This document shows positions 28,201-37,773 of a stretch of 64,000 nucleotides of DNA, piece after piece. The stretch covers positions 597,671 to 661,670 of the forward strand of contig KN805385.1 in NCBI GenBank assembly GCA_000818945.1, given 5' to 3'. A program made the translations under genes and the position numbers. The first letter of the stretch is position 1. Each line of letters opens with the position of its first letter. The notes under the pieces were generated by a model. It did not search any database. It saw only the letters and a list, made by a program, of their open reading frames with translations, and was not told the DNA's origin. This stretch comes from Schizochytrium sp. CCTCC M209059. Lineage: Eukaryota > Sar > Bigyra > Thraustochytrida > Thraustochytriidae.

Positions 28201-31200
28201 TCAAGGAAGCGTTTGAGAACAACGACATCCAAACGAGCTGCATGATTCACAGCTACCTGGCGCTTGTGTGGTCAAACCTGCGACCGGACGCGCTTGACGC
28301 CGAAAACGTGAGTGAGCTCATGGGTAGTTTGTGCTTTGTGAGAAACTGGCACGGCTTTGGCCTCGGCGAGCCGTCTGCCTTGCTCGGCTACGGTTCATCG
28401 AGCGAGTCATCGGCACCCCCCGAGCAGCGTCTCACGCGCTTCCTGCAGGCGCATGGCGTCGACACGAGTCGTCTCGCTCCCGGTTCGCTCACAAAATACA
28501 TTGGCCAGAACCGTCCTTTGTATCTCCGTGTGGGCTCAAAAACTACGCGCGTGCCGAACTTGGGTAAAGACGACGAGCTAGACGCGAATGGGCAGATTAA
28601 AAAACGCCTTCTCGCCAATGTGCCCGAGCAAAAGCTATTTAGCATGCTGCAGAACCAGCGTGGGCCTCTTGTCGGATTTCTTGGCCGCATCAAGGCCACC
28701 TCGCAGGAGGTCTTTGATCAGACGCTTACTCGCATCGTTCGCATCGGGCTCGACACCAAGGGCGCGACTCTGGGCGACAACGCTGTTCTCATGGAGGACG
28801 AGACATCCGCGGGCTGGACCGTGGAGTCTCGCGGAAAATTCTTGTCGCCGGATAAGGAGATGACGCTCGACATTCAGGCAGCGCAGATTTTGTGGCGTAA
28901 TGATGAGCTCAAACCCCTTCCCGACAGCATGACGCACTTCAACGACTTTCACACGATCTTTGGCAAGCGACAGTTGCACTGTGGTATTGTCGCGCAACAG
29001 CAGCACCGGAACTGGGTGCATGTCGTCGGTACGCAGTATGATCTCAAGCTTTGGGATGAGCCCAAGGACGATGACCACGGTGTGGAATGCCCCAAGGACG
29101 TCACGAGCGAGATGGAAGAAGCGGCTGCGTCAGGTGGCCCGGGTGGAGCCCCGACCACGCAGTCGGTTCGCTCAGGTGACCGATGGGCCTGCCCTATCTG
29201 TACCTTTAACAATGGATCCGACGCCTCCACTTGTCAAATGTGCGGGGCGCCGCGCTCTACCCCGTCTGTGACGGACCGCAGTGGAGCGACGCCCAACCGT
29301 GATCCTAACGGTGGCAATGCGGGGCGCAACGGCGACGGCGGCGAGGAGGAGCAGGTGAATGGTGTCAAGGCTATCCGCTACCGTGGACAAGTCTACGATC
29401 GTCATGTTGACCCCTTTGATGAGGACAAAATCCGAGAGCATTTAGAAAACCAGGACGGCGAGAAATGGATTCTCGAGCTACTTGTCTCCGCGTTGCAGGC
29501 ACATTACAAGGATGCAATGAACTATCGTGTTCTCTTGCCGCACGACGAAGTTGGTGAGGGGGTGAGCTTTGCGACTGCGATGGCGTGCGTGCAGACGGAG
29601 CACGAGGTGGAGCAGGAGCCTCCGTCGGGTCCGTCGGGCGGCAGCTTTGCGTCGATGATGATGGCCAGCCGGCGACCCCAGGTTCGCAAAATCGTGACAT
29701 CGACCTGGAAAGAGTTTATCATGTACAAGGACCGCGAGGTTCTGCACGTGTTCAACCTGGTAAGCCATGGACGTCGCATCTACCGCCAGCTCGTTTTCAG
29801 TTCGCAAGCTTGCTTTTCGTACCACACGCTCCAGCCGAGCACGGTTATGTTTGGCGGCTGCGGCGACCTCAAGGCCATCTTCACGCTCGAGGAGTCGCTT
29901 GTCGTTGACAGGAATCGCAACGGGTTCGTCGAGACCTTTTTGCCGAGCCGCCTCTTGTTCGGCGTTCTCCCTAGTGCGCTGCTCGAGGCCTATCAATTCT
30001 GGCACGGCTCAGATGGCGTCGTGCGTGGCGAGCCTTTGGACGAAGAGTCGACGTGGTTTGGCAGCAAGCAGATTGAGATCCGTGAGGATCGCTCGATCTT
30101 GCAGAAACCATACTCGACCTCGAAGCGGAACTCGCTGACCATCTCGCGGTCCGTGCTTGCTGGAGCCGCCGCCTCGGAACAGCGCCGACTTGTTGTCGAG
30201 GACGTGAATGGAGGCGATCGTCGAACGTCGGCTGCTCGCGAGGCCCAGGCAGCCGCCGGCACGAACCAAGATGACTTTGATCAAACCACCGTTTTGGATC
30301 TCTGTGCACTCGGATTTACCCCGGCAGCTGCGCGCCTGGCCTTGTCCAAGACAGACGGAAACTCCGCGTTTGCGGCGGAATGGCTCCTCAATCCGCAGAA
30401 TCAGGCCCAAATCGCCTCTGCGGATGAGCTCATTGCCGAGACGCAGCGGTATCGTGTGGTGAGCCACGAGGGCGTTCGCGTGCGCAATGCCCCGAGCGCA
30501 GACAGCGGTCATGGTAGGGTGAGCAACCAGACGGGCACCATTGGCTTTGGCCAGATTGTGAGCGCCGTGGCAAGGACGGGCGACTGGGTGCGCATCACGC
30601 TCGACGATGCGCCAGAGAAGGAGGCTTGGGTTCTTGCCTTTGACCCCGAGCGCGGAATTATGCTAGAGCCCGTGAGCGATGAAGAAGCCGAGGCCGCAGA
30701 GAAAGACGGAGAAGAGGGCGACGTGGACGCCGCTGCTGAGCGGGCTGTCGAGGCCGCGCAAGCTCGTGCCGAAGAAAGGCGCAAGGCCCGGGCAGCAGCT
30801 GAAGCCGAGGAGGAGGCTCGGCGTCAGGCGATGGAGATCGTTGATCTCGATGAGGATGATCCACGGAACCAGATGCAGCTCGTGAATCTTTTGGAGCTGC
30901 CGAGGCGAAACACCGCCCTCTTCCGAATGGTCACGCTTCTTGCCAAAGTGGAAGATATCTCGCATATCCTGGCCTGGTCCGAAGTGGAAGACGAAAGCGG
31001 CGCCGTGGTCATGATCGAACTTCCTCGCCTCAAGCTACGCGTGCGGCCTGTGGGAGGCAAGTTGCATCTGACGGATCAGGCGGGCTGGTTTGTGTGCAAC
31101 ATGGCGCCTCGCTACCGCGAGCTCTTGGATGCGCACTCGCTGCTTCTCATGAACGGGCAGCGTGAACTGCAGTTCCTCGTACCGAACCACACGGCGTCTC

Positions 31201-34200
31201 GACCTCGCCTCAAGGGCAGGCCCTTTAGTACAGAGATTCTCTGCGATCGTGGTTCATTTTCGTGGCTGCAGACGATGGACACGCGGTACTATCTGTACCG
31301 CATTCATACGAGCTGCACTTTCTTGGTGAGCCAAGAACTGAGCGCGAGCCTGTACCTCGTGCACTTGAAGCTCTTGAAGCGCCAGTACGAGCAAGCGTTC
31401 AAGCTCGCGCCTACCTGCACGGTCGACGTTCCCTTTTCTCCGGACGAGGGATTCATTTGGTCGCAGTTCGAGGACACTCTCGACGACATGCACCCGGACG
31501 CGCATGCCTGCCGACTTCGTCTGTCCTTGGCGACCATGTACGCTCGGGACGCCATCCGGCCTTCTTGGGAGGTCCACAATGAGTACGATAGGTATCTGAG
31601 CAAGCTTCCACGCGTGTCGGCCAGTTGCAGGCTTTCGCACGAGGAAGAGCTCAAGATTTGTCGGCTCACGGCATCCGGCACTGGTCTGATCAAGAACCGG
31701 CTGGCCGCTTTGTCGGTTGCCAAGCTCACTCCAATTGATCTCAAGGCCCCGGCGCCTCGCGTCGGCGGCGCCCCTTGGAACAAAGTACAAAGCCAGTCGC
31801 TCGAGTACTATGATGCGCACGGGACGACGCTCAAGCGTCTGCACTTTCGTCCTCAGCTCGGCGACGGTTCATCTCCCTCGACATTTTCGACTTTCATGAC
31901 GTCTGTCATTTTTGACGAACAGATTGTCATGGACGAGGAAAGCGGCGTAAACCGGCAGCTTGGGTTTACTTTTCTTTACCAGCTTCTCACGTCCTCGGTG
32001 CCCACGCAGGACCATGCGAACCCGCGTGCCTTTGGCGAGATCATGGCACGATATTTGCATCTCAAGCTGTCGCGCTGGGGCCGAGAAAGCGTCACGGACG
32101 GCGAAGTCGAGGCCTCAAATTCGCGTCACATGGCTCAGCTCTTTGCTGTGCTTGAGGAGCCCTCGCGCGCGTGGCCTCAGGTCCCGACCGATCCCGATTC
32201 GCTTGGCTTACTCCGAACGGGAATTAACCTGTATTCGCGCAGCGGGCGAGACTCAGGCGTGAAAATGTGGTTGGATCTGGTTGACATGGAATTCCAGGAA
32301 GCTTGGCCCATTGTTCATTCGCGCAACGAAGCCTCGTCGCGCTTTCGGCCAGCATTTGTTCTCAAGGATATTCCCAACGGCATCTCGCATCCGATCCAAC
32401 CCGCTTCCGTGGAAGACACGGGGTGTGCCGAGCGCGCCGTGTCAGATGCGGACGAGGCCAAAATCATGCGGGAGCCTCTTGCGGCTCTTTGGGAAGATTT
32501 CATCAAGATTGTCAAAGCCACCTCGGAAGTTCCGTCCGACTCGTTGCCGTTCGATCTGCACAGTCATCCTGCAGCGCAAACGACGGTCGCGCAAGACATG
32601 TTGAAGCGTCTCGAGGATGACGTCGCCGGCTTTGCAAATGCGTACAAGCACAAACGGGAACCTGTTCTGGTGTCCCGTAAATCGGCGGCGCTCGACGAGA
32701 TCGTCGCCGCTTTGGAGCACCTGCAAATGGAAGATGCGCGGCTTGTCCGGGACACGATTGCAGACGTTCTCGCCGAGGCAAACCATCTCGAGGACCCAGA
32801 CTGCAAGCTGCGACTCAGCTCGCACTCGCGTCAGCGCGACTGCGTCACTTTTGCACTTTTGACACAGGCGCTCTTGTCGCGCGAGGCGTCGGCAGACTTG
32901 CAAAAGGTGAACCCGTCGCTGGAGGCGGATCAGGTAGAGACTATGCTTGACCGCGTGGTCCATGTCTTGGTGCGGACGAACCGGATTTCCCACGCCAACC
33001 GTGCTGCTCAGCTTGCACGGGATCTTAAGCGCGCACAGTCGTCGACGTCGTCCGGCGCGGACTTTCGGGCCGACCAGCTTGCACGTAGTCTCGCCGAGAC
33101 GCTGACCACCGTACGCCATTATGTGGAGGAGGACGGTTCATTTGACCCGCGCTTCTTGGTCTTTGAGTATGTCTTTGACATTGTTCTTCGCGAACGTCAG
33201 GTGGAAATTGTGCGATCCTTTGCGGATGATGTTAAACACAATCGGTCACATGTCCAACAAATGATCATGGGCGCCGGCAAGACAACCGTGGTGGCTCCGC
33301 TGCTCACGCTGCTGCTCGCAGATGGTGACACGCTGGTGACTCAGGTTATGCCCACCGCACTGCTTGAGCAGACGCGGCACATCATGCGTTCGCGTTTCGC
33401 TGCAATCATTACGAAGCGTGTCTTCACGCTTGAATTTGACCGCGGCTGCGAGGATGCCGTCGATATCGCCCGTGCTGTATACGACAAACTTGACGAGGCG
33501 CGTCGGTCGCGCTCGGTGGTGGTGTCCTCCCCTGATGCGGTCAAGTCTCTCTTTCTCAAGTTTGTCGAGCATATGCACTCGCTGGAAAGCGTAGACCCTG
33601 ACGTGTTGCGGCCGACGTCGAGTCTGCGACAGAACAAGGAGATTGTTCACTTGCGCGACACGATGCAGGCACGGTCCGACATGGCGGACTCGATGGTGCC
33701 CATTTTCGACATGTGGCGGGACGGTGTGCTCATCATGGATGAGGTCGACGTTCTTCTTCACCCGCTGCGGTCGGAGCTGAACTTTCCGATCGGTCTCAAG
33801 GATCCTATCGACATGTCGGGCTTCCGATGGGACCTGCCTATTCACTTGCTTGGAGCATTCTTCCCGGAGGCGCGTGAGATTCTGAAATCTTTTTTCCCAG
33901 AAGCCGAAATGCAAGACCATGCAAATGCAATCTTGGACGAGATCGATGCCGTCGTGGAAGCTGGGTACGACTCTCATGCTCTGCAACGTAATCCGCATCT
34001 TGTTCTTCTGGATGATGCCTTTTATCGTTCGCGTCTTATGCGCCCTGCAGCCGAGTGGTGCGCTCTGTGGGTGCAGCGCAATGCGCACGACCTGCCGCCG
34101 ACGGATGCACTCGTCGACTACATGGTTTTGGAGGACTTGTGGTCGAGTGCCGCTGTCGAGGAGGACTTTGCATCGCGTTCAGGGGATAACATGAAGTTGC

Positions 34201-37200
34201 TGAATCTAGCGCGTGACTGGATTCGTGTACTGCTTCCGCACGTTCTCTCGAAGATTGATCGTGTCTCGTTCGGCATTCTCAGTCCCGTGGACCTTGCGAA
34301 CATTGACCAGCGTCGCACGCCCCTCTCGCGCAAGCTCATGGCGGTGCCCTTTGTCGGCAAGGATGTGCCTTCGCGGTCATCGGAGTTTGCCCACCCAGAC
34401 GTTGTCATTGGGCTTTCGGTACTCGGCTACAGGTACGAGGGTCTTCGTCTGAATGATATGCGCACAATCGTGACGCAGCTCAAGGCCGATTTCAGCCGTG
34501 AGGTGGGTCCGCGGGACCAGCGTCCCTCGAGTCGGTTGTTCCGGGCCTGGCTCGAGCATGCGTCGCGCGATCTGGGCGAACAGCTTCCTGTTCTTCCCTT
34601 GCCTCTCTTTCAAGCCAACGATCCGAAACAGCTCGACCGTCTCTTTCATTTGCTGCGCAAAGAGGAACGCGTCATCACGTATTACCTGCGTCAACACGTG
34701 TTTCCGGCATGCATGAACTTTCAAAGCATCAAAATTAGCGCCTGCGGCCACGAGCTTGGCAGCACCTTGTTGTTTCAGAAGCGCATCGGTTTCTCGGGAA
34801 CACCGAGTAACTTGCTGCCCGACGATCTCGGCTCGTGCATGTATGAGCCCGGCTCGGATGGCAAGATCATGCATGTGCTCTCGTCAGATGAGGTGGTCAC
34901 GGTCAAGCACAAGACAGACTGGACGGCCAAGAGCTTGCTGCGGGATGTCGCGGCAAGTCAGCCCCCAATCCACGCTCTTATCGACACGGGAGCCCTCATT
35001 ACAGGCATGGACAATGAACAGGTGGCTCATTACCTACTAGACTTTTTGCCCCGGTCGCAGTTTGAAGGCGTCGTCTATCTCGATCGGGCGGATCGCAAGA
35101 TGTTCTTGCAAAGGTCGAGCGGCAAGAGTCTTCATCTTTCGCAGTGTGGCGTCGATCCGTCGCGACGCTTCACGTTCTACGATCAAGTGCACACCACAGG
35201 GATGGACATCAAACAAGCACCGGACGCTCGCGCCGTCGTGACGATTGGCAAGGATATGACCTTTCGCGACTACGCGCAAGGCTCTTTCCGCATGCGCGGC
35301 ATCGGCGTCGGTCAAAAGGTGGAGCTTTATCTCATTGCTGAGGTGGAGCAACTCATCAAAAAGGACCTCAGTCTGCGCCACAGCGCGGTCAAGCCTCTCG
35401 ATGTCCCTGCGTGGCTACTTGTCAACAGCATGCGCATGGAGGCCATTCAGTTTTCGATGCTGAGTTTCCAGGAACTTTACAATTGCTGGCGCAAGGAGGC
35501 CCTCTCGTCACTTGTTGGCGACGTCAAGGCACACTCGCCGCTCCTTCCCGATGCCCCTGATGCGATGACAAATTCTCAACGACTTCGTCGATTCGTTGAC
35601 GGCGCTGACGGGCCTGGCACAGCGGTGCTCTCGGCCGAAGAGCGCGAGTGGTTGGTACGGTGCATTGAGCTCTTTCGCGAGCCCGTGGGCTTTGAGGTTC
35701 CTGATCACATTCCCGCGCCCAAACCGTTCCACGAAAAGGTGAAGAATTTGGTACAAGAGAACAAGGATTTCGCCACCTCGGACGCGGCCCGCAGTCTCGT
35801 GGAAGATATTGTCGAACGCGTCAAGTACACGAAGGATCTCAAATCCGAGGAACTCGAGGCTGAAATCGTCAATGAGAATGAACAGGAGCAGCAACAGCAG
35901 CAAGAGGAAGAGGCCGAAGAGGAGCAAGAGAAGGTGAGCCGCTTCTCGCGCGACGACGAGCAGGCAAATCCGTGGGATGTTGCGCACCTTAACGCAGAAC
36001 CTTCGGGCGTGATTGGTGACGAACCGTTTTACCGGTTTGCGGACTTTCGCGTGCGGGAGTCGCAGCCGCAGCTCGACTACCCAGAGAATCTTTTGTTGAG
36101 CGACAACTGGTTCCGGCCCCGATGGATTGGTCTGGGCGATCGCCGATTGAAAAATGTCATGGTCGTGCTCGAGTGGTCGCCATCCTCGTTTACGGAACAG
36201 CTGGGCAAGCTCGTGCCTCTGCTGCATCAGCATCTGATGAGCGAATTTGGTCTCGCGCCCAACGCGGCTGCGGTGCGTGCCATCGCGGTCGCCACGGCGC
36301 CTGCGAGCCCCACTGATCTCACCTTGCGGCGCTCCGTGGCCGAGCGACTTCCCCCGCCTCGAAACCCTCACGCGGGCAAGTTCTTTGTATCGGTCTCGCT
36401 CGCCGAAGCTGAAACGCTGCGCCGCGTACTGCACACGCCTCAGTCGGACATTACAAGTGACTACGCCCTGCTTTCGATTGAGGACGGAAGTTGCATTGAT
36501 ACGAGTCCGACGATGCATCTAGAGCGTGCTGAAGGCGACCAAGACAAGGAGCTCGTCTTGGCCTGCCTCCGCTTCATGAACTGCGACATGCATTACTCTG
36601 ACGAAGAGCTCGAGCTTCTGGAGTCTGCATTTTCTGCGTCGGAGATCCAGGCTCGCATTGATCACTTTGAGTCAAACCTTCGCCTCCGCCGCCGCGAAAA
36701 GTATCTCTGGGGCGACACGCCGCTCGCCAAGCTCTTTACGGAGCGATCCGAGTGGCACTTGCTCAGCGCCCGTGCCAAGTTGCAGCAACTCAGTGTGTCG
36801 CTGCTCCGCGTCTTGCGGTCGCCCAAGAACACGATCGATTTGCTCGCCACCTTTACGCGTGCCGATGCGGATAATGATGGCACGCTGACGCACGCGGAGC
36901 TGCAGCGTATGATTGAGGATCTCCGACTTGGATATTCACCCGCTGATGTGGCTCTTGTTGTGAATCTCATTGATGAGGAAGACGCGGGTACGATCAGCTG
37001 GGATCGATTTGTGGACGCACTTCATCTTCCAGACAACCTTCTTACGCGGGACGACGGCCGCGTTGACCTTGACGAGGAGCGACGCAACCAACGTTGGCAA
37101 TGTCCGGTTTGTACGTGCCTCAACCTGCCTTCTGATGTGGAATGTCAGGCTTGTGGATCTGGCTGGGATGGTAATCTTGTTGTCCCCAACGACAAATGGA

Positions 37201-37307
37201 TGTGCGATCCGGAGTTCGGCGGCTGCACTATGTTCAACGATGAGGGCTCGTTTTACTGCTCTGTCTGCGACAAGGCGCGGCCATCGCTTATGAACGTGCG
37301 CTTCTAA
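25215..37307 (+). CDS. Giant DUF3638/DUF3645 helicase-like protein with NZF, UBA, SH3-like and EF-hand modules
   Basis: 4030 residues without an intron; an in-frame TGA at 25206-25208 fixes the ATG at 25215. Order: a novel N-terminal domain; an NZF-type zinc finger (about 1321-1350, W-x-C-x2-C-T-F-x-N...C-x2-C, with the Thr-Phe pair used for ubiquitin contact); a UBA-like helical unit (about 1690-1728); an SH3b-like segment (about 1745-1815); a coiled charged linker; then the core. The core has a Walker A-like GAGKTT (2686-2691), a Walker B-like DEVD (2842-2845), FSGTPSNL (about 3193), and QGSFRMRG (about 3354), which resembles helicase motif VI. These blocks correspond to the families catalogued as DUF3638 and DUF3645. 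EF-hands follow at about 3880-3930 (one clean DADNDGTLTHAE loop), then two C-terminal zinc fingers (about 3959 and 3995). I infer a ubiquitin-linked, calcium-responsive ATPase or translocase. No biochemical role is known to me, and some databases label relatives ubiquitinyl hydrolase on weak grounds. Confidence 0.8.
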   Translation: MAQAPPQQEQQQERPSIWETGPFCALLADPYVENNSEVPSGGLATACAVLEILVNESSQLERWAQDPVMPKVTILRKLAGAEVDDAEKCNEYVSAFLQTMRDLPGGESLFVPAGWIGSTTRGSIVLVAERNSDQSFNLVVCNAGAGLNYHPCRVCEEDPSKIKYQTCLKLENLSQDRFLDRAVWTTLFSLWFNASEFHRVEVIYDVLLPWITGEPTLAGALERAAQLSEPEWRTAQRAGTSSSWRNLMEAVRYFLVEHRGCSKGEVKELTTTLKVEMLNMALGDMKDERRSPPPPDFRTLIRMGCSTVSHAVLKLGYLNTRKREQVLGLVDAVEAKLGELDDADEEARRVNEEEPDTTDELFPVPFDASNIKQADGYFPKIEISSKNVERYAGLAQQPRSSNICDILQVPMRRIQTVEEAVAVLVRCDNVCTELNRRCKDGSSFSSRIALQYQIAELIRPVVTQVLPQPKPTAGDGGASGAAECIWKNFPSLELEMTCLRLLHKLTMTYAQAWQSFDAPTRAFDSERAVIALNLLAIFDCVVRHDHFDMELSNVLNDDGGYALSTTVCVANLSLYRLSSTMELHQPALALARSKCLEYFESVQQTCRNKDLFIFRMPTDKIEVKKYGTTVMFLRKLMERLGYELVPRDNPQPPPEIEALLEWMTAPGTPLARDHPEYGLLRDMCCMYKFLSTMESRESELQRQRIASSEYVSWGLSFEDTSMEAGAFHTRRTFLGGGLRWEVVNYRGLDLDTADVQVTVFGDRKIFFGEGLVVHSPADIGAILNHTGPQRPTEDDILHADTLPNFGDTLSRQESEMVLSYLTVPYLRIPLVLAFFATGDRVTYLFNHEIQGLLRAVLFDASDWVPNGKQDRITTVPASKEYGFRSALQDTGSASRGGRSYGTPKSAVLGTADGLLLNELRHAPESTLRPLMKMLRSMNDLAEASVYSPDAALSLYLIELALDVQSFFLIVKVGEEREREMQDFLTGSCRTILKKWLKEAFENNDIQTSCMIHSYLALVWSNLRPDALDAENVSELMGSLCFVRNWHGFGLGEPSALLGYGSSSESSAPPEQRLTRFLQAHGVDTSRLAPGSLTKYIGQNRPLYLRVGSKTTRVPNLGKDDELDANGQIKKRLLANVPEQKLFSMLQNQRGPLVGFLGRIKATSQEVFDQTLTRIVRIGLDTKGATLGDNAVLMEDETSAGWTVESRGKFLSPDKEMTLDIQAAQILWRNDELKPLPDSMTHFNDFHTIFGKRQLHCGIVAQQQHRNWVHVVGTQYDLKLWDEPKDDDHGVECPKDVTSEMEEAAASGGPGGAPTTQSVRSGDRWACPICTFNNGSDASTCQMCGAPRSTPSVTDRSGATPNRDPNGGNAGRNGDGGEEEQVNGVKAIRYRGQVYDRHVDPFDEDKIREHLENQDGEKWILELLVSALQAHYKDAMNYRVLLPHDEVGEGVSFATAMACVQTEHEVEQEPPSGPSGGSFASMMMASRRPQVRKIVTSTWKEFIMYKDREVLHVFNLVSHGRRIYRQLVFSSQACFSYHTLQPSTVMFGGCGDLKAIFTLEESLVVDRNRNGFVETFLPSRLLFGVLPSALLEAYQFWHGSDGVVRGEPLDEESTWFGSKQIEIREDRSILQKPYSTSKRNSLTISRSVLAGAAASEQRRLVVEDVNGGDRRTSAAREAQAAAGTNQDDFDQTTVLDLCALGFTPAAARLALSKTDGNSAFAAEWLLNPQNQAQIASADELIAETQRYRVVSHEGVRVRNAPSADSGHGRVSNQTGTIGFGQIVSAVARTGDWVRITLDDAPEKEAWVLAFDPERGIMLEPVSDEEAEAAEKDGEEGDVDAAAERAVEAAQARAEERRKARAAAEAEEEARRQAMEIVDLDEDDPRNQMQLVNLLELPRRNTALFRMVTLLAKVEDISHILAWSEVEDESGAVVMIELPRLKLRVRPVGGKLHLTDQAGWFVCNMAPRYRELLDAHSLLLMNGQRELQFLVPNHTASRPRLKGRPFSTEILCDRGSFSWLQTMDTRYYLYRIHTSCTFLVSQELSASLYLVHLKLLKRQYEQAFKLAPTCTVDVPFSPDEGFIWSQFEDTLDDMHPDAHACRLRLSLATMYARDAIRPSWEVHNEYDRYLSKLPRVSASCRLSHEEELKICRLTASGTGLIKNRLAALSVAKLTPIDLKAPAPRVGGAPWNKVQSQSLEYYDAHGTTLKRLHFRPQLGDGSSPSTFSTFMTSVIFDEQIVMDEESGVNRQLGFTFLYQLLTSSVPTQDHANPRAFGEIMARYLHLKLSRWGRESVTDGEVEASNSRHMAQLFAVLEEPSRAWPQVPTDPDSLGLLRTGINLYSRSGRDSGVKMWLDLVDMEFQEAWPIVHSRNEASSRFRPAFVLKDIPNGISHPIQPASVEDTGCAERAVSDADEAKIMREPLAALWEDFIKIVKATSEVPSDSLPFDLHSHPAAQTTVAQDMLKRLEDDVAGFANAYKHKREPVLVSRKSAALDEIVAALEHLQMEDARLVRDTIADVLAEANHLEDPDCKLRLSSHSRQRDCVTFALLTQALLSREASADLQKVNPSLEADQVETMLDRVVHVLVRTNRISHANRAAQLARDLKRAQSSTSSGADFRADQLARSLAETLTTVRHYVEEDGSFDPRFLVFEYVFDIVLRERQVEIVRSFADDVKHNRSHVQQMIMGAGKTTVVAPLLTLLLADGDTLVTQVMPTALLEQTRHIMRSRFAAIITKRVFTLEFDRGCEDAVDIARAVYDKLDEARRSRSVVVSSPDAVKSLFLKFVEHMHSLESVDPDVLRPTSSLRQNKEIVHLRDTMQARSDMADSMVPIFDMWRDGVLIMDEVDVLLHPLRSELNFPIGLKDPIDMSGFRWDLPIHLLGAFFPEAREILKSFFPEAEMQDHANAILDEIDAVVEAGYDSHALQRNPHLVLLDDAFYRSRLMRPAAEWCALWVQRNAHDLPPTDALVDYMVLEDLWSSAAVEEDFASRSGDNMKLLNLARDWIRVLLPHVLSKIDRVSFGILSPVDLANIDQRRTPLSRKLMAVPFVGKDVPSRSSEFAHPDVVIGLSVLGYRYEGLRLNDMRTIVTQLKADFSREVGPRDQRPSSRLFRAWLEHASRDLGEQLPVLPLPLFQANDPKQLDRLFHLLRKEERVITYYLRQHVFPACMNFQSIKISACGHELGSTLLFQKRIGFSGTPSNLLPDDLGSCMYEPGSDGKIMHVLSSDEVVTVKHKTDWTAKSLLRDVAASQPPIHALIDTGALITGMDNEQVAHYLLDFLPRSQFEGVVYLDRADRKMFLQRSSGKSLHLSQCGVDPSRRFTFYDQVHTTGMDIKQAPDARAVVTIGKDMTFRDYAQGSFRMRGIGVGQKVELYLIAEVEQLIKKDLSLRHSAVKPLDVPAWLLVNSMRMEAIQFSMLSFQELYNCWRKEALSSLVGDVKAHSPLLPDAPDAMTNSQRLRRFVDGADGPGTAVLSAEEREWLVRCIELFREPVGFEVPDHIPAPKPFHEKVKNLVQENKDFATSDAARSLVEDIVERVKYTKDLKSEELEAEIVNENEQEQQQQQEEEAEEEQEKVSRFSRDDEQANPWDVAHLNAEPSGVIGDEPFYRFADFRVRESQPQLDYPENLLLSDNWFRPRWIGLGDRRLKNVMVVLEWSPSSFTEQLGKLVPLLHQHLMSEFGLAPNAAAVRAIAVATAPASPTDLTLRRSVAERLPPPRNPHAGKFFVSVSLAEAETLRRVLHTPQSDITSDYALLSIEDGSCIDTSPTMHLERAEGDQDKELVLACLRFMNCDMHYSDEELELLESAFSASEIQARIDHFESNLRLRRREKYLWGDTPLAKLFTERSEWHLLSARAKLQQLSVSLLRVLRSPKNTIDLLATFTRADADNDGTLTHAELQRMIEDLRLGYSPADVALVVNLIDEEDAGTISWDRFVDALHLPDNLLTRDDGRVDLDEERRNQRWQCPVCTCLNLPSDVECQACGSGWDGNLVVPNDKWMCDPEFGGCTMFNDEGSFYCSVCDKARPSLMNVRF

Positions 37308-37773
37308 TTGGTTAGAAAAATCGTGGTACTAGGCCTACTACACGTCGGAGGAAAAAAGAAAAAATATGTTTTGTTGTTTTCCAAGGTGAGATGTGCGTGC
37401 GGCCAGGTTAAATTATTACGCCTATCTTGGGGTCACAGACTCAGACTGTCAAAGGCTTCTTCTTTGTTTCTTCAAAAAAAACGACGCTGCGGAACACTCG
37501 GTTGGTTTATTAGCGCACGAACTTTTGCCCTTTTGCTCGTCAAGGACTGAAAATCACATTCTCACTCTCAGTTGCTGCTCAGCTATCATACTTGTAAATG
37601 GAAAGAAGAAGAAGAACTACAGAATCCTTGCCAACGTGGCGCGTCCACGACAACCGCGACCCAGCGGACGTGTGAAGGGGGCGAGGGCTGCGCTGTAGTC
37701 AGGAGAACGGATCCCGGGTACGACAAAGCAAGTCTGGATCAGCGAGTGGACAAAGGAAGTAGAAATCAAGAGC
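37308..37773. other. Intergenic region, no gene recognised
   Basis: A gap between two same-strand genes. It contains a TAGGCCTA palindrome at 37330-37337, 23 bases after the upstream stop codon, and A-rich tracts compatible with a polyadenylation zone. Confidence 0.5.
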
